From Apteryx mantelli (lineage: Eukaryota; Chordata; Aves; Apterygiformes; Apterygidae), in assembly GCF_036417845.1 (NCBI RefSeq), contig NC_089981.1, positions 8,697,501-8,761,500 on the forward strand: a stretch of 64,000 nucleotides of DNA. The letters run 5' to 3'. Position 1 is the first letter of the stretch. Every line of letters starts with the position of its first letter. This document shows positions 1-9,005 of this stretch, piece by piece. A program made the translations under genes and the position numbers. The notes beneath the pieces were generated by a model. That model saw only the letters and a list, made by a program, of their open reading frames with translations, was not told the DNA's origin and did not search any database.

Positions 1-526
1 CATGGGCAACATTCAGCTAACGGCGAGACAGAAGCACCTCAGGAGGCTCCCACTGCCAGCTGGCAGCCCTCTTTCTAGAGGCTCTGTGGCCTCTCTTCCA
101 AAGATGCATTTTGCAGGGCCCCGCATTGCAGCCACAGAAGCTCATCCAAGGCAAGAGGGCCTTTGCTGCGGCAGCCGCTGTCCTTTACTACAAAACGGGC
201 CATGGCAGTTCCCGCTGTTCTCAGAGAAGTTCACTTACAGTTAGGATCTTGGAGGTGATTGATAGCCTGAGGAGCAGCACAATGCTAGCTGAAACTGGAG
301 CCTTGCTTTTTCTCGCAAGTCGGACACAGGAGCTCATTTCCTCCATGGAAATCTGCTGCGATAGTTAGTCTGGTCTTGGACATTTCACTCCTTTTTTCTT
401 TAGCCATACAAGGAAGGAGGATGCGAGTTGTGGGGGACCATTTTCTTTTGTGTCTGAACACATTGAGAGCCTATTCAAATGATCTCATGCTAACGTAAAC
501 TTGTACTGTCTCCCTTTTTTCTTCAG
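1..526. other. Upstream flank / intron of the ATAD2-like gene
   Basis: This stretch precedes the first exon I can support. Short open frames run through 2-244 and 111-368, but none looks like a known domain and no clear acceptor/donor pair frames them. The last 40 bases before 527 are pyrimidine-rich and end in CAG, as expected for the end of an intron. An additional upstream exon could lie here; I cannot place it. Confidence 0.4.
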
Positions 527-973
527 CAACTGCTGAATGTCGTTGGCGATGCCACAAAGCACTGCAACATCCGCCACCTCGAAAAACTACATCTGGTGCT
601 CAGCCAGTGTGTTTACCGCCATCGGCAAGACGATGACAAAACACAGTTGATAGAGGTACTTTGGTTACACAGCACTTCCTGTCACTGTTGTGCACTTCTT
701 CCTTGTGCACAGTGGATATCCTGCTTATTCGCTATTCCTCTCTTTCCTGCTTAGCAGTCCGTGTTACATACGAGTTGCTGACTTCCACCTGGAAGGCATC
801 TACTCAGACTTTCATTTTATACAAAGCAGCTAGCTACAGGATTTTACATTTCTATTCCAGCTTATAGCAAGTTTGCCTGTGTCTAGTTGGCAATTATTAT
901 TCCTTTTTTATCTTTTTTTAATCTTTTTTAGGAAATTAAGGAAGAAATTGAAAACTTCTCCCGTGCTCAGTAA
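527..973 (+). CDS. Last two coding exons of an ATAD2/ATAD2B-like gene (partial)
   Basis: Two exons are visible. Exon A (527-655, 129 nt, 43 codons) sits between a pyrimidine-rich CAG acceptor and a GAG|GTACTT donor. Exon B (932-973, 42 nt) follows a T-rich acceptor and ends in TAA. Both are phase 0, and together they encode a hydrophilic helical C-terminus with the core LEKLHLVLSQCVYRHRQ, a DDDKTQLIE stretch and an acidic EIKEEIENF tail. This pattern resembles the extreme C-terminus of ATAD2/ATAD2B, nuclear AAA+ ATPases with a bromodomain that binds acetylated histones; the AAA and bromodomain exons would lie off the left edge. The family call rests on remembered similarity of a short segment, so it is moderate. 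The exon structure, the stop and a poly(A) signal 141 nt downstream make a real gene end likely. No defect is seen in the part present. Confidence 0.6.
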
Positions 974-1113
974 CAGGAAATGTGCTTCTACTCTGCCATT
1001 CTTTTTCATTATTTGCTGTTTAGTCCTCAGTGTTCAATTCAGTAAAGAAAGCCTGTAGTTATAATATAAAGACATCTGTTTGTGTATATATCCAAATATA
1101 GCGAGGCTATACC

Positions 1114-1119
1114 AATAAA
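1114..1119 (+). terminator. Poly(A) signal AATAAA of the ATAD2-like gene
   Basis: A canonical AATAAA lies 141 nt after the TAA at 971-973, in an AT-rich 3' UTR. It fits the end of the transcript whose last exons are at 527-973. Confidence 0.6.
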
Positions 1120-1440
1120 GCTCATATAAATCCTTTTATATGGCTGTTTGTTGCTGTTGGTGTTCCAAACCTATTGCGTATACATACATGATCTGTTGAT
1201 ATCGAGGTGTTTGGCCTTCCTTTCGCATGTGCATTGCCTGAAAGTCTCGTGCCTGGCATTTTTAGGAGACCAATGGTCATCAGTGCCTTTGACCTACACA
1301 CATCTGGATGTCTTCCAAGTAATCTCAGTGCCTCTCTCAAAAGAAAGCAACGGAAAACTCGACCATTTTTGCCCAAATGGTGACAGGCGGTTTTTCTGGC
1401 GTCGCCTGGGCTACTGCCTATGCCGCTGTCTATTAGGCAA

Positions 1441-2290
1441 CGTTGCAAGGCAGCGCGGAGGTCATTCTTCTTCGGACCTGCTCGCGCCCCCAGGGATTCT
1501 CAGAGAAGGAAAACAAAGCTGCAGCAAGCGTCGGGGAGGAAAACTCTTCCCCAGGCAGCGGCACTTTGCTGTGCTCGGGGCGCCCCGCGCCCGGGCACGT
1601 CTCAGCCCGCAGCGCTGCCTGCTGCCCGCCGCCCCCCCCCATCAGCTCTCCTCCGCCCGCTCGGCGGCAAGCGGCGCTCGCGCTCTCTCGGCCCCTCGCC
1701 TCGGCCCCGGCCCCCCTTCTCGGCCCGCCAGCGCCCCCGGCAGCCGCTCCGCCGCCGGGCACGGCTCTCCCGGCACAGCTCTCCCCCCGGGCGGCCGCGC
1801 CGAGCCGAGCCGAGCCGAGCCGCGCCGAGCCGCGCCAGCCCCCGGCTCCCCCGGCGCCCACCCCCGCCCGCAGCGCCCGCCCGGCCCCCACCCGCCGCCA
1901 CCCGCCGCGACCCCCAGCGCCGCCGGCAGCCGCGCTCCGCGCCGGGAGCCGCCCTCGCGGCGGGAAGCGCCCCCGAGCCCCGCCGAGGCTGCGAGCCTGC
2001 CCGGGGCTGCAGCGCCCACGGCGCCGGCTGCCCCCGCACCCTCGCCCCCGCCGCGCCTGTCGCGCTCTCGGCTCCGCGCAGCGGCCCCGCGCCCCGACGC
2101 CTCGCCGCCCGGCGCCCGCGCTCTGCCCCGCCGCTGCCCCGGCCCGCCTCGCCCGGCCGCAGCCTGTGCTAGCGCGCCCCGCAGCCGCGGCGCTCCAGCC
2201 CAGGGCGCTGCTCTTCCCCAGCGCTCTCCTGCTCGTCCCCGCTGAGGCTCAGCGCCTTCGCCCCAGATGCGACCAGCGTGTTCATTGCAC
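1441..2290. promoter_or_regulatory. Extreme CpG island, probable promoter or 5' exon of an unseen gene
   Basis: For about 850 bases the sequence is almost entirely G and C with very many CpG dinucleotides, including a short tandem run of GAGCC/CGAGC units near 1,800-1,840. Flanking DNA on both sides is AT-rich and CpG-poor, so the edges are sharp. Long open frames appear here in nearly every frame on both strands because stop codons are rare in such composition; they are proline/arginine/alanine-rich and mutually overlapping, and I do not accept them as genes. Such islands usually mark an unmethylated promoter. It begins about 320 bases after the ATAD2-like poly(A) signal, so it may drive a downstream gene, a bidirectional transcript or a lncRNA. 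I see no coding exon attached to it. Confidence 0.6.
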
Positions 2291-2357
2291 TGCTTTAAAG
2301 GCTCGCGTCTGGCATTGTAACACAAGAAATCGGCTTGGGGCAATGGTAACTCCCTTG

Positions 2358-2863
2358 TGTCGCGGTCCGCGGGAGTAGCGAGAATGAATCAGACGCAGTC
2401 ACAGAATGCAGATTCAATTCCAACTTTATTCAGCAATTTGCCTATCTTATATATGTTTGTGCAGTCATGGCATGCAAGCACGCGGCACTTCGGTTATTCT
2501 GATTGGTTTGCTGCATTGAAGCACGCGGCACTTCTACAATCTCATTGGTTGGCTACTTTAAAGCACGCAGCAGTGGCTATAATATGATTGGCTACCTATG
2601 GGGAACTTGCTTCTTATCTTCAAGGTTGGCTATTCCTGCTGTCCGTGCAACTTCTTTATCTCTTTAGCTTGAACCGGCTCTGGGGCCCCCTTTTACTTAT
2701 CTATGTAAAAGTTCACAGCAAGTTCACAGCCTGAGGCCTAAGGGTTCAGCAAATTTACCAACTAATGCTAAGCAAGTTATGCTAAGCAATTAATTCTAAA
2801 CAGCTTCAGTTCAATATTCTCTCATATAGATTATTGTTCTGAAGCACTGCAAGGGCCCCAACA
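2358..2863 (-). mobile_element. Solo LTR of an endogenous retrovirus (class II/ERVK-like), minus orientation
   Basis: A 506-bp element begins TGTCGCGG and ends CCCCAACA (TG...CA termini), flanked by the same 6-bp duplication CCCTTG at 2352-2357 and 2864-2869. On the minus strand it has a TATATAAG box (2446-2453), an AATAAA poly(A) signal (2425-2430) just after it, and a roughly 70-nt tail to the CGCGACA end, which matches a U3-short R-U5 layout. No internal retroviral genes are adjacent, so this is a solo LTR left by recombination between two LTRs. A 6-bp duplication is typical of ERVK-type integrases. The clean duplication suggests a fairly recent insertion. Confidence 0.85.
2474..2600 (-). 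repeat. Three ~43-bp tandem repeats carrying CCAAT boxes in the LTR U3
   Basis: Three imperfect units share an AAGCACGCGGCACTT-like start and each contains ATTGG (CCAAT on the minus strand) at 2502, 2544 and 2587, a spacing of 42-43 bp. They lie upstream of the LTR TATA box in the LTR's own orientation, the usual place for an enhancer. Confidence 0.7.
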
Positions 2864-2869
2864 CCCTTG

Positions 2870-3658
2870 CCAGGCTTGCTTACCTGGATCGGCAGCGGTA
2901 ATGGGCCTTCTTCCCAACGGAGAGCTGCCAGAGGCTGGTCACAGCCTGCCCTTCTGAGCGCAGATCCAAAAGCTGCCCTGGCAGATGGCCGCTGGCAGAC
3001 GTCCATCGCAGAGCAAGCGGCCACAGGAGCGTCGTCCTTTTTTTCCTGCTTCTGCCCGCTGCAAACAGAAATCAAGCAAAGAGCAGGCAAGAAAATCAGG
3101 AGGAGAGAGCGCTCCTGCCCTTCCCCTTTGTGCAGGGCAGTGCTGTGCGATGCAGCAGGAAGAGCCGAGAGCGAACAGCTGAAGGCGCCACACACACTTT
3201 ACCCCAGACTTTGGAGAAACTCCAAGGCAGCTAAGCGCTTACGAAGGAAACAACCACCCGAGCTGTAAAACTGTGAGCATCCCTCAAGGGACACGACCTT
3301 TGCTGATCTGGTTTTACATTTGACTCTCTGTGTCCCCTCGGAGAGGGCTGCTGCCCAGGTGCTCCTGCTCCTCCACATCTTCTACCCTTTCACTTGAAAA
3401 GCCCTCCCTCCTGCTCTCTCTCCTTGCTGCTAGCACTGGTGTCGAATGGTAGTGCTCCGAGTGGGGCTGCTGCTTGCGTAGGTGCTTGCCCAGCACTCCC
3501 TGGCAGGGCAGCGCTACCCAGTGCAGTGCACTTGCCCCGGACAACGGGAGCATCAGTGCAGCCCTCTGTGGCTTCAAGAGGTTCAGAAACCTCTTAGCCT
3601 GGGATTTGCACCTGCATCTTAGGGAGGAGAGTGTGCTGGGAACTGACAAGTATGGACT
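2870..3658. other. Non-coding stretch between the LTR and the MRGPR pseudogene
   Basis: Open frames cover much of 2867-3268 and 3314-3649 but show no recognisable domain. The minus-strand part nearest the MRGPR pseudogene may hold its decayed TM7 and C-terminal tail; I could not align it convincingly in any frame. Confidence 0.4.
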
Positions 3659-4378
3659 CTATGGTGTGGCTGTGTGTTTCCTTCCCCTTCGGAACAAGCA
3701 GAAGAAGAGGATGGTGAGCATAATCAGGGTGAAGAGCCTGCCTGTTTAGAGGTGCTGGGAGCTGCACTTGACTTTGAGGAAGAGGGTGAGGCTGAATATC
3801 AGCATGAGGGGCGTGCAGAAGAGGAAGTCCAGGACTCCAATGGTGATGAGGAGTATGTGGCAGTTGCTAGAGGGGTGAACAGTGCAAGAAACATACCCCA
3901 GCATGTTCAGCAGCGGCGAGAGGCTCCAGAGCAGGCCGGAGATGATGCTGGACAAGTGCTTTGGGCGATGGCTTTGGTACCAGATGGGACAGAGGACAGA
4001 CGGGCACCTCTCAATGCTGATGGCTGTCAAGAGATACAAGCCAGTCCCGTATGTGAAAAGATCCAGGAAGAGGGCTATCCCAAACTGCACTCCCACATTG
4101 AAATGCATCAGGCACTGAACTGTTTCGATGGCGATGCAGAGCAGGTAGCCAAAGTCAGCGGCAGCCAGCTTCAGGATGTAGACAGTGAAGCGGTTCCTCC
4201 GGATGCGGAAGCCGAGGTACCACAGGACTGTGCCATTTCCCACCATGCCAGAGGCAGAGCTGATGAGGCAGAAGCTCTCCATGAACTTGAGGAGAGCATA
4301 TGACGGCCCTGCCTTTTGCACAGTCCCACTGTAATTAGTCCCTTCAGCCAGGCTTGAACTGCTTTGAAAGGAGAGCAT
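3659..4378 (-). pseudogene. MAS-related G-protein coupled receptor (MRGPR) pseudogene
   Basis: The minus-strand frame from Met at 4378 gives 210 codons with an N-glycosylation site (NYS, residues 15-17), a TM1 GNGTVLWYLGF motif (47-57), a TM2 start after FTVYILKLAAADF, and TM3 followed by SIERCPSVLCPIWY (121-134). That ERC in place of the rhodopsin DRY, with CPIWY after it, is diagnostic of MRGPR receptors, which sense peptides and irritants in sensory neurons and some immune cells. Just after TM5, in the third intracellular loop, TAA (3746-3748) stops the frame. The same frame then resumes with a recognisable TM6 start (LFTLIMLTILFF) before losing similarity and stopping at 3659-3661, so TM7 is absent or scrambled. 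An upstream in-frame Met exists at 4477, but 4378 fits the family better. This is a pseudogene unless the stop is an assembly error. Confidence 0.75.
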
Positions 4379-4479
4379 TATGAACTGATCAGTCACTATG
4401 AAATAACCAAAATGGAAAAAGTTTCTTCTTCTCTCTGTTTCTGCAAGAGACAGAGGGGAATTTAGTGACTGATACACTG

Positions 4480-7400
4480 CTTTTATACTTACAGCCTTTT
4501 GGCCTGGGACAGCTATCGCTCACGGAGTATGCATGGTTGATGTCTGGGAAGGTAAAAGCAAGATGCTACATATTGAGGAGAAGGCAAAATCATGCAGAAA
4601 TTTGGAGAGGTTGAAGCAGGAAGACAGGGTGAGGCAGTTCAACAGAGTAAAAAAAGAGAAGCAGAAGGAAACATTGCTACTTATAGAGAGGGAGGAGCAG
4701 GATATGAGGAGGGGGTAACTCCACGCAGTGATCGAGTGTGTGTGTGGATGTCTGTGAGAGAGGGCATGAAGATGGAACAGCAGAGACAGAGAACGTCCCA
4801 AAGCATTAATGATGGCAAGGAAATGCTGAACCTTTCCCAGAAATGCTTACCTTCCTGCCCCAGTGCATCGGAATTGACTGCTCAGAGAAGCTGGGACCTG
4901 GCATCAGCTCTAGTGTCTTTCTCTTGGTTTCTGATTCATCCCATGGATCTTCTGGGAAACAGTTTCTGTGAAAAAGACAAGGAAGTTCTTTCAGCCTGCA
5001 GATTCAGTTCCTGTCTCCTGTGGTGTAACGAAACAGGTGTTGTCAGGAAGGAGTGTTTTCACTGTACTGAGGAGGCTGGGATGAAGTCAGCGGCAGATGA
5101 GAATGGGGCTCTTTCACGTTGTGAGGCAGTTTCCTATTTCTGCTCTACTTCTCTGGTTGCTTTTACAGTAGGTGGGGAGAAAATTACCTGCCAGGGATTC
5201 CATTCCCAGGGATGCTGTGGGATTTTGCATGCATCTGTGAAAGGCTCTTGGTGCGTTCGTACTCTGGCCAAATGCTGTTATAAAGGAGATGTACAAATGA
5301 GCAGTCAGTAGAGATTGCGGGAAGTTTTCAGAGTAACTGTATTCTGTTTTGTTTTTTCTTTCTTGGAATATGAGAATCAGCTGGAATGGGATGATTCCAG
5401 AGGAGGATGTCCCTTCTTCCAATGTTTCCTTCAAAAATCACTTCCTGTGCAATGTCTCACCCCAAATCCTGCCAAGACCCCCAAAAGAGAAAGGGCTTGT
5501 CTGCTGTGCATGGAGTGGGAAAGGGAGATCAGACATTGAGGCCTTCACAGCCTGGGTGCTAGGCATCAATAATCCTCTTTGGGCATTATCAGCCTTTGCC
5601 TGCCTCCCCGAATGCTTCTGGGCCTCCCTTTGACAACATGTGTAAAAAGGTGCCTATTTCTTTCTCCTGCAGATAGGAGGAGTCTCCCCAAACTGCACAG
5701 GACTCTAACAGCATTTGATGACTCGTCGTTCACCTCTGGCCCCAGAGAATTAGAGTATTTTAGCAGCTTGACCTGAAAGGGACTTTAGAAAAATAGTAAA
5801 CACAGCGATTTATTTGCAGTAATACAACAGAAACCCTGCAGACAAGAAGTATGCTTGTTGTGTGCCACTTACTTACAAAATGAAGAGGAAGAAAAGAGTT
5901 TTAACAGTGTGATTGTGCAAGCTTCAAAATGGGCAGGTGTTGGCTTCAGAGGGACAAATCTCACTCAGACTTCGGGTATCAAGTGGTGAAGAAGCAAAGG
6001 TCTCTCTCTCTGCCTCTACAGTCAGGAATTGTCTTTGATTAGACAAATTAGACCTATTTTGTGATATTGTGACTTTTGTTTGCTACTTTTGTTTGATGTT
6101 TGAGGTAGGCTGAGGTGAGGGAGAGAAGAGGGTTGACTGCAGTAGGAGCTCTTGGAGTTGAGAACGGGGTAGCTGTGGGAAAGGAAGGGTGGGGATAACT
6201 ACTGAGGTCAGAGGCTTGGGAAGGGGAAGCAAATCAAGTCTTTTTAGAGTTTTTCTCTGACCCTTCTGCATGTGGTGAAAATTGGACTGCTCTGAAACAC
6301 TCATATGCACCTACAGATTCCTTCCTCCAGGCCTCAACCACATTGCAGAAATACCAACAGTACCGTGAGCGCCTTATGTTGCAATCAATGAGAAAATAAA
6401 GACTATTTCAAACGCTGGTGTCTAGGAGCTCTTGTGATGAGTGGAGTCAGGTTTGCTGCCCTCAGGGCGGCAGGTGTCCCTTGCAGGCACCTCATGCCAC
6501 TGGTACAGGGACTATGTTGAGGAACACACTCAGCACTAACATCCTTGGCTGCCTGTCTCCTTTCAACTGTCCCCAGGAAAGCAGAAATGTGTTTTTTTTT
6601 TCAGGGCGCTGGTGGCCCCCGAGGAACGCATTCTTCTTAGCCATGATCACTGACCTTCTAGAGTGCTCTGTGTCCTGGCATCTTCCCAGAGAGATACTGA
6701 GCAAGTCAGAGGACAAACATAGCTCACATGCTGAGGGCATGCTCCATGGTAGGCTGGGCTGGCTATCTTAATGTTAGTTCAGGGCAGAAAATTCTGCACA
6801 TGATCCCTATTTCCTTGCAGTCATCCTATCACCGATTTCTTTTGGACCACAAGAAATATATTGCAAACATATGGCAGATGCCACCTCTGAGAATGCTTAT
6901 CTCTTACTGTCAGTGATTGAGAGGGTCTACGATGGTGGTTTACATCCTCTGGAGGTGCCTCTCACTCCATTGGGCATTCAGGGAATGTCAGGTGATTAGC
7001 TTTCTATCTAAGGCATTTCAAACAGATTTCATAATGTTAAATAGCATCAGCCTGGGCCATTGATATGTACTGTCATGTAGTGTCATACTGGTTGTAATGG
7101 ACGCCCTGTGGAGGTATGCCAAATCATCAAAAACTTTGCATTCCATATAATGCAAGTGAAGTAACCATCCTATGACTTCCACAGACCATGCAAAAGCATG
7201 CTGAAAAAGTCACTCACAGTTCTCGTATATCTCTTATAAGACTTAGATTGGTCTCTTGTTTTAAGATTGGTCTCTTGTCTCCGAAGCATATTCAAAACCT
7301 GAGTCTACTTCCTTAATGAAACTAATTAATGAAAGCCTGCATCAAGTAGCAGCAGTCTAGCTGGTCTTTCTTTCCCTTGAGATTAAACAGCCTTCCTGTG

Positions 7401-8375
7401 GTTTACATGCTGAGTACAGTATAGTTCTTGTGGCAGCTGTTAGTCTGAACAAACTTGACACCACAAAGACATCTCCTTGTCTGGACACAGAGTTATGCTG
7501 TTGTGTTTTCTCAGCTAATCTTAATTGATCATCTAAGACCAAAACTGCTAGTGTTTGATCTCTGAAGAATGCCACCTTCTATGACAGATGGGCAGTTAGG
7601 GCAATGCAATAGCGTTTGTTCTTGGAAAAAGATCCCCAGAAAGAAGATCTCCTTATCTTGAAGATGATCGAGACAATTGTGTAGCTATAGCCAATTTCCA
7701 ACCAGCAGGAAAAGAAAATATTTGAGCTCCTTTCCCCCAGTTCTTTTTTCTCCTTCCTTCCCCTCACCATCTCTCCAAAATCATGGCAGAAAGCAAGAGA
7801 CAGAGTGCAACGGCAAAGACCACTGCAGCCATCCAGGACTTTCTCACCTTCTTGTGGGTTCCTTGGTATTTCAGGGACTATTTGCAGCAACTGTCTGGTG
7901 TGGATCTGCTGGTGAAAATTGTCACCTGAAATCTGTGACTGATGGTCCAGATAAAATCCTTGTGCTGTAAAATCAAATCCTGGTGCTGGACTATTCAGAC
8001 ACTGTTAAAAAAGCCACGGTCATTTCAGTGTGACATCTGGAGAAACAGCCACTCACTCTCTTGGGGAAGGATCTAGTTTGTTGCATGTGGTCACTTAGAT
8101 TTCAACCACTTCCCCCTTCCCTCCCAGCACAGAACCTGTCACTGTCATGGCTTAGGAAATGCTTTTTCACTACTTCTCCCTTCTTCAGACAGTCTCGCGA
8201 TATAAAGAACACAAGAACTGTCTGTCCAAAGTTATAGCTTGACTCTTGCACTGATGCTTTGCTTCCCAGCCGCATCCATGAGCAGCTCTAGTTTCACAGA
8301 CCTTGCAGAAGATGGCCTACTGCTGCTCAGGGTCACACAGATTGAGAAATGGTCAGTCCTCTTCCCTAATGCCTG
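4480..8375. other. Non-coding intergenic stretch
   Basis: Only short, composition-driven open frames occur and none matches a family I recognise. The stretch has scattered simple sequence such as a T-run near 6593-6601 and an isolated AATAAA near 6396. No RNA gene or mobile element with clear ends was found. Confidence 0.5.
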
Positions 8376-8379
8376 CTGC

Positions 8380-8990
8380 TGATTTCACAACCTCCCTCAA
8401 CACAACTTCTCATTCCCCAAGGGTCCACTGTCACTGCAGAACCTCCCTTAGCACACTCATCGCTACCGAGTGTCCTCTTCTGACCTCAAAACCTCTCCCA
8501 ACACAGGTTGTCACCACACATTGTCCCCTACTACTTTGCACAACCTGTTCTACGGTAGGGTCTCCTTGAAGTCTGTAGCCAGCCTTATGACACCTCAGCA
8601 GCCACAATTCTGCAGCCTCTCCTAGTGTTACCCTTCAAAACACGATGCCCACTTCTGATGTCGCAAGGTCTTTCAACACAGCTTAACACCCACAGTATTA
8701 CCTGCCACTTCATACGATCTTTCAGCACAGTCCCTCACCACACCTCAGGCACTTCTGATTTCACAAACTCCATGAAGACAGTCCCCGGCCATGTAGCATC
8801 CATTTCAAGTTTCACAACTTCCCTCCACACCGTGCCTTGTCCCCATCCTGCCCATCATCAAATTCACAACACACGTTCACCATGGCTCTGCCAACAACCC
8901 CCTTGCCAGTATTCACTATCCAGCTGCAAAACCTCATTCATCTCACCATGCACAGTCCCTCCTTGTCCAAATCACAGCTCCCCTGAGCGT
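8380..8990. repeat. Degenerate ~52-bp minisatellite
   Basis: About ten to eleven diverged units follow one another, each roughly 47-60 bp. They have the recurring core TTTCACAACCTCCCTCAACACA followed by a CACCACA...TGTCCCC-like half, and are rich in C and A and poor in G on the plus strand. Clear cores lie near 8383, 8487, 8757 and 8811. The two open frames here (8303-8569 and 8625-9005) simply read through the repeat and break between units, so I treat it as non-coding. Confidence 0.6.
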
Positions 8991-9005
8991 GACCTGCTGC
9001 CATAG

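Noticed and set aside
1148..2378. Long open frames of 145-365 codons in several frames on both strands
   Set aside because: They overlap one another through the CpG island, where stop codons are rare. Products are low-complexity Pro/Ala/Arg with no domain.
3674..4303. 209-codon acidic open frame on the plus strand
   Set aside because: It is the antisense of the MRGPR pseudogene, whose transmembrane motifs are unmistakable on the minus strand.
8303..9005. Two Ser/Thr-rich open frames that could suggest a secreted or mucin-like protein
   Set aside because: They only read through the degenerate minisatellite and break between units; no start context, splice sites or signal peptide.
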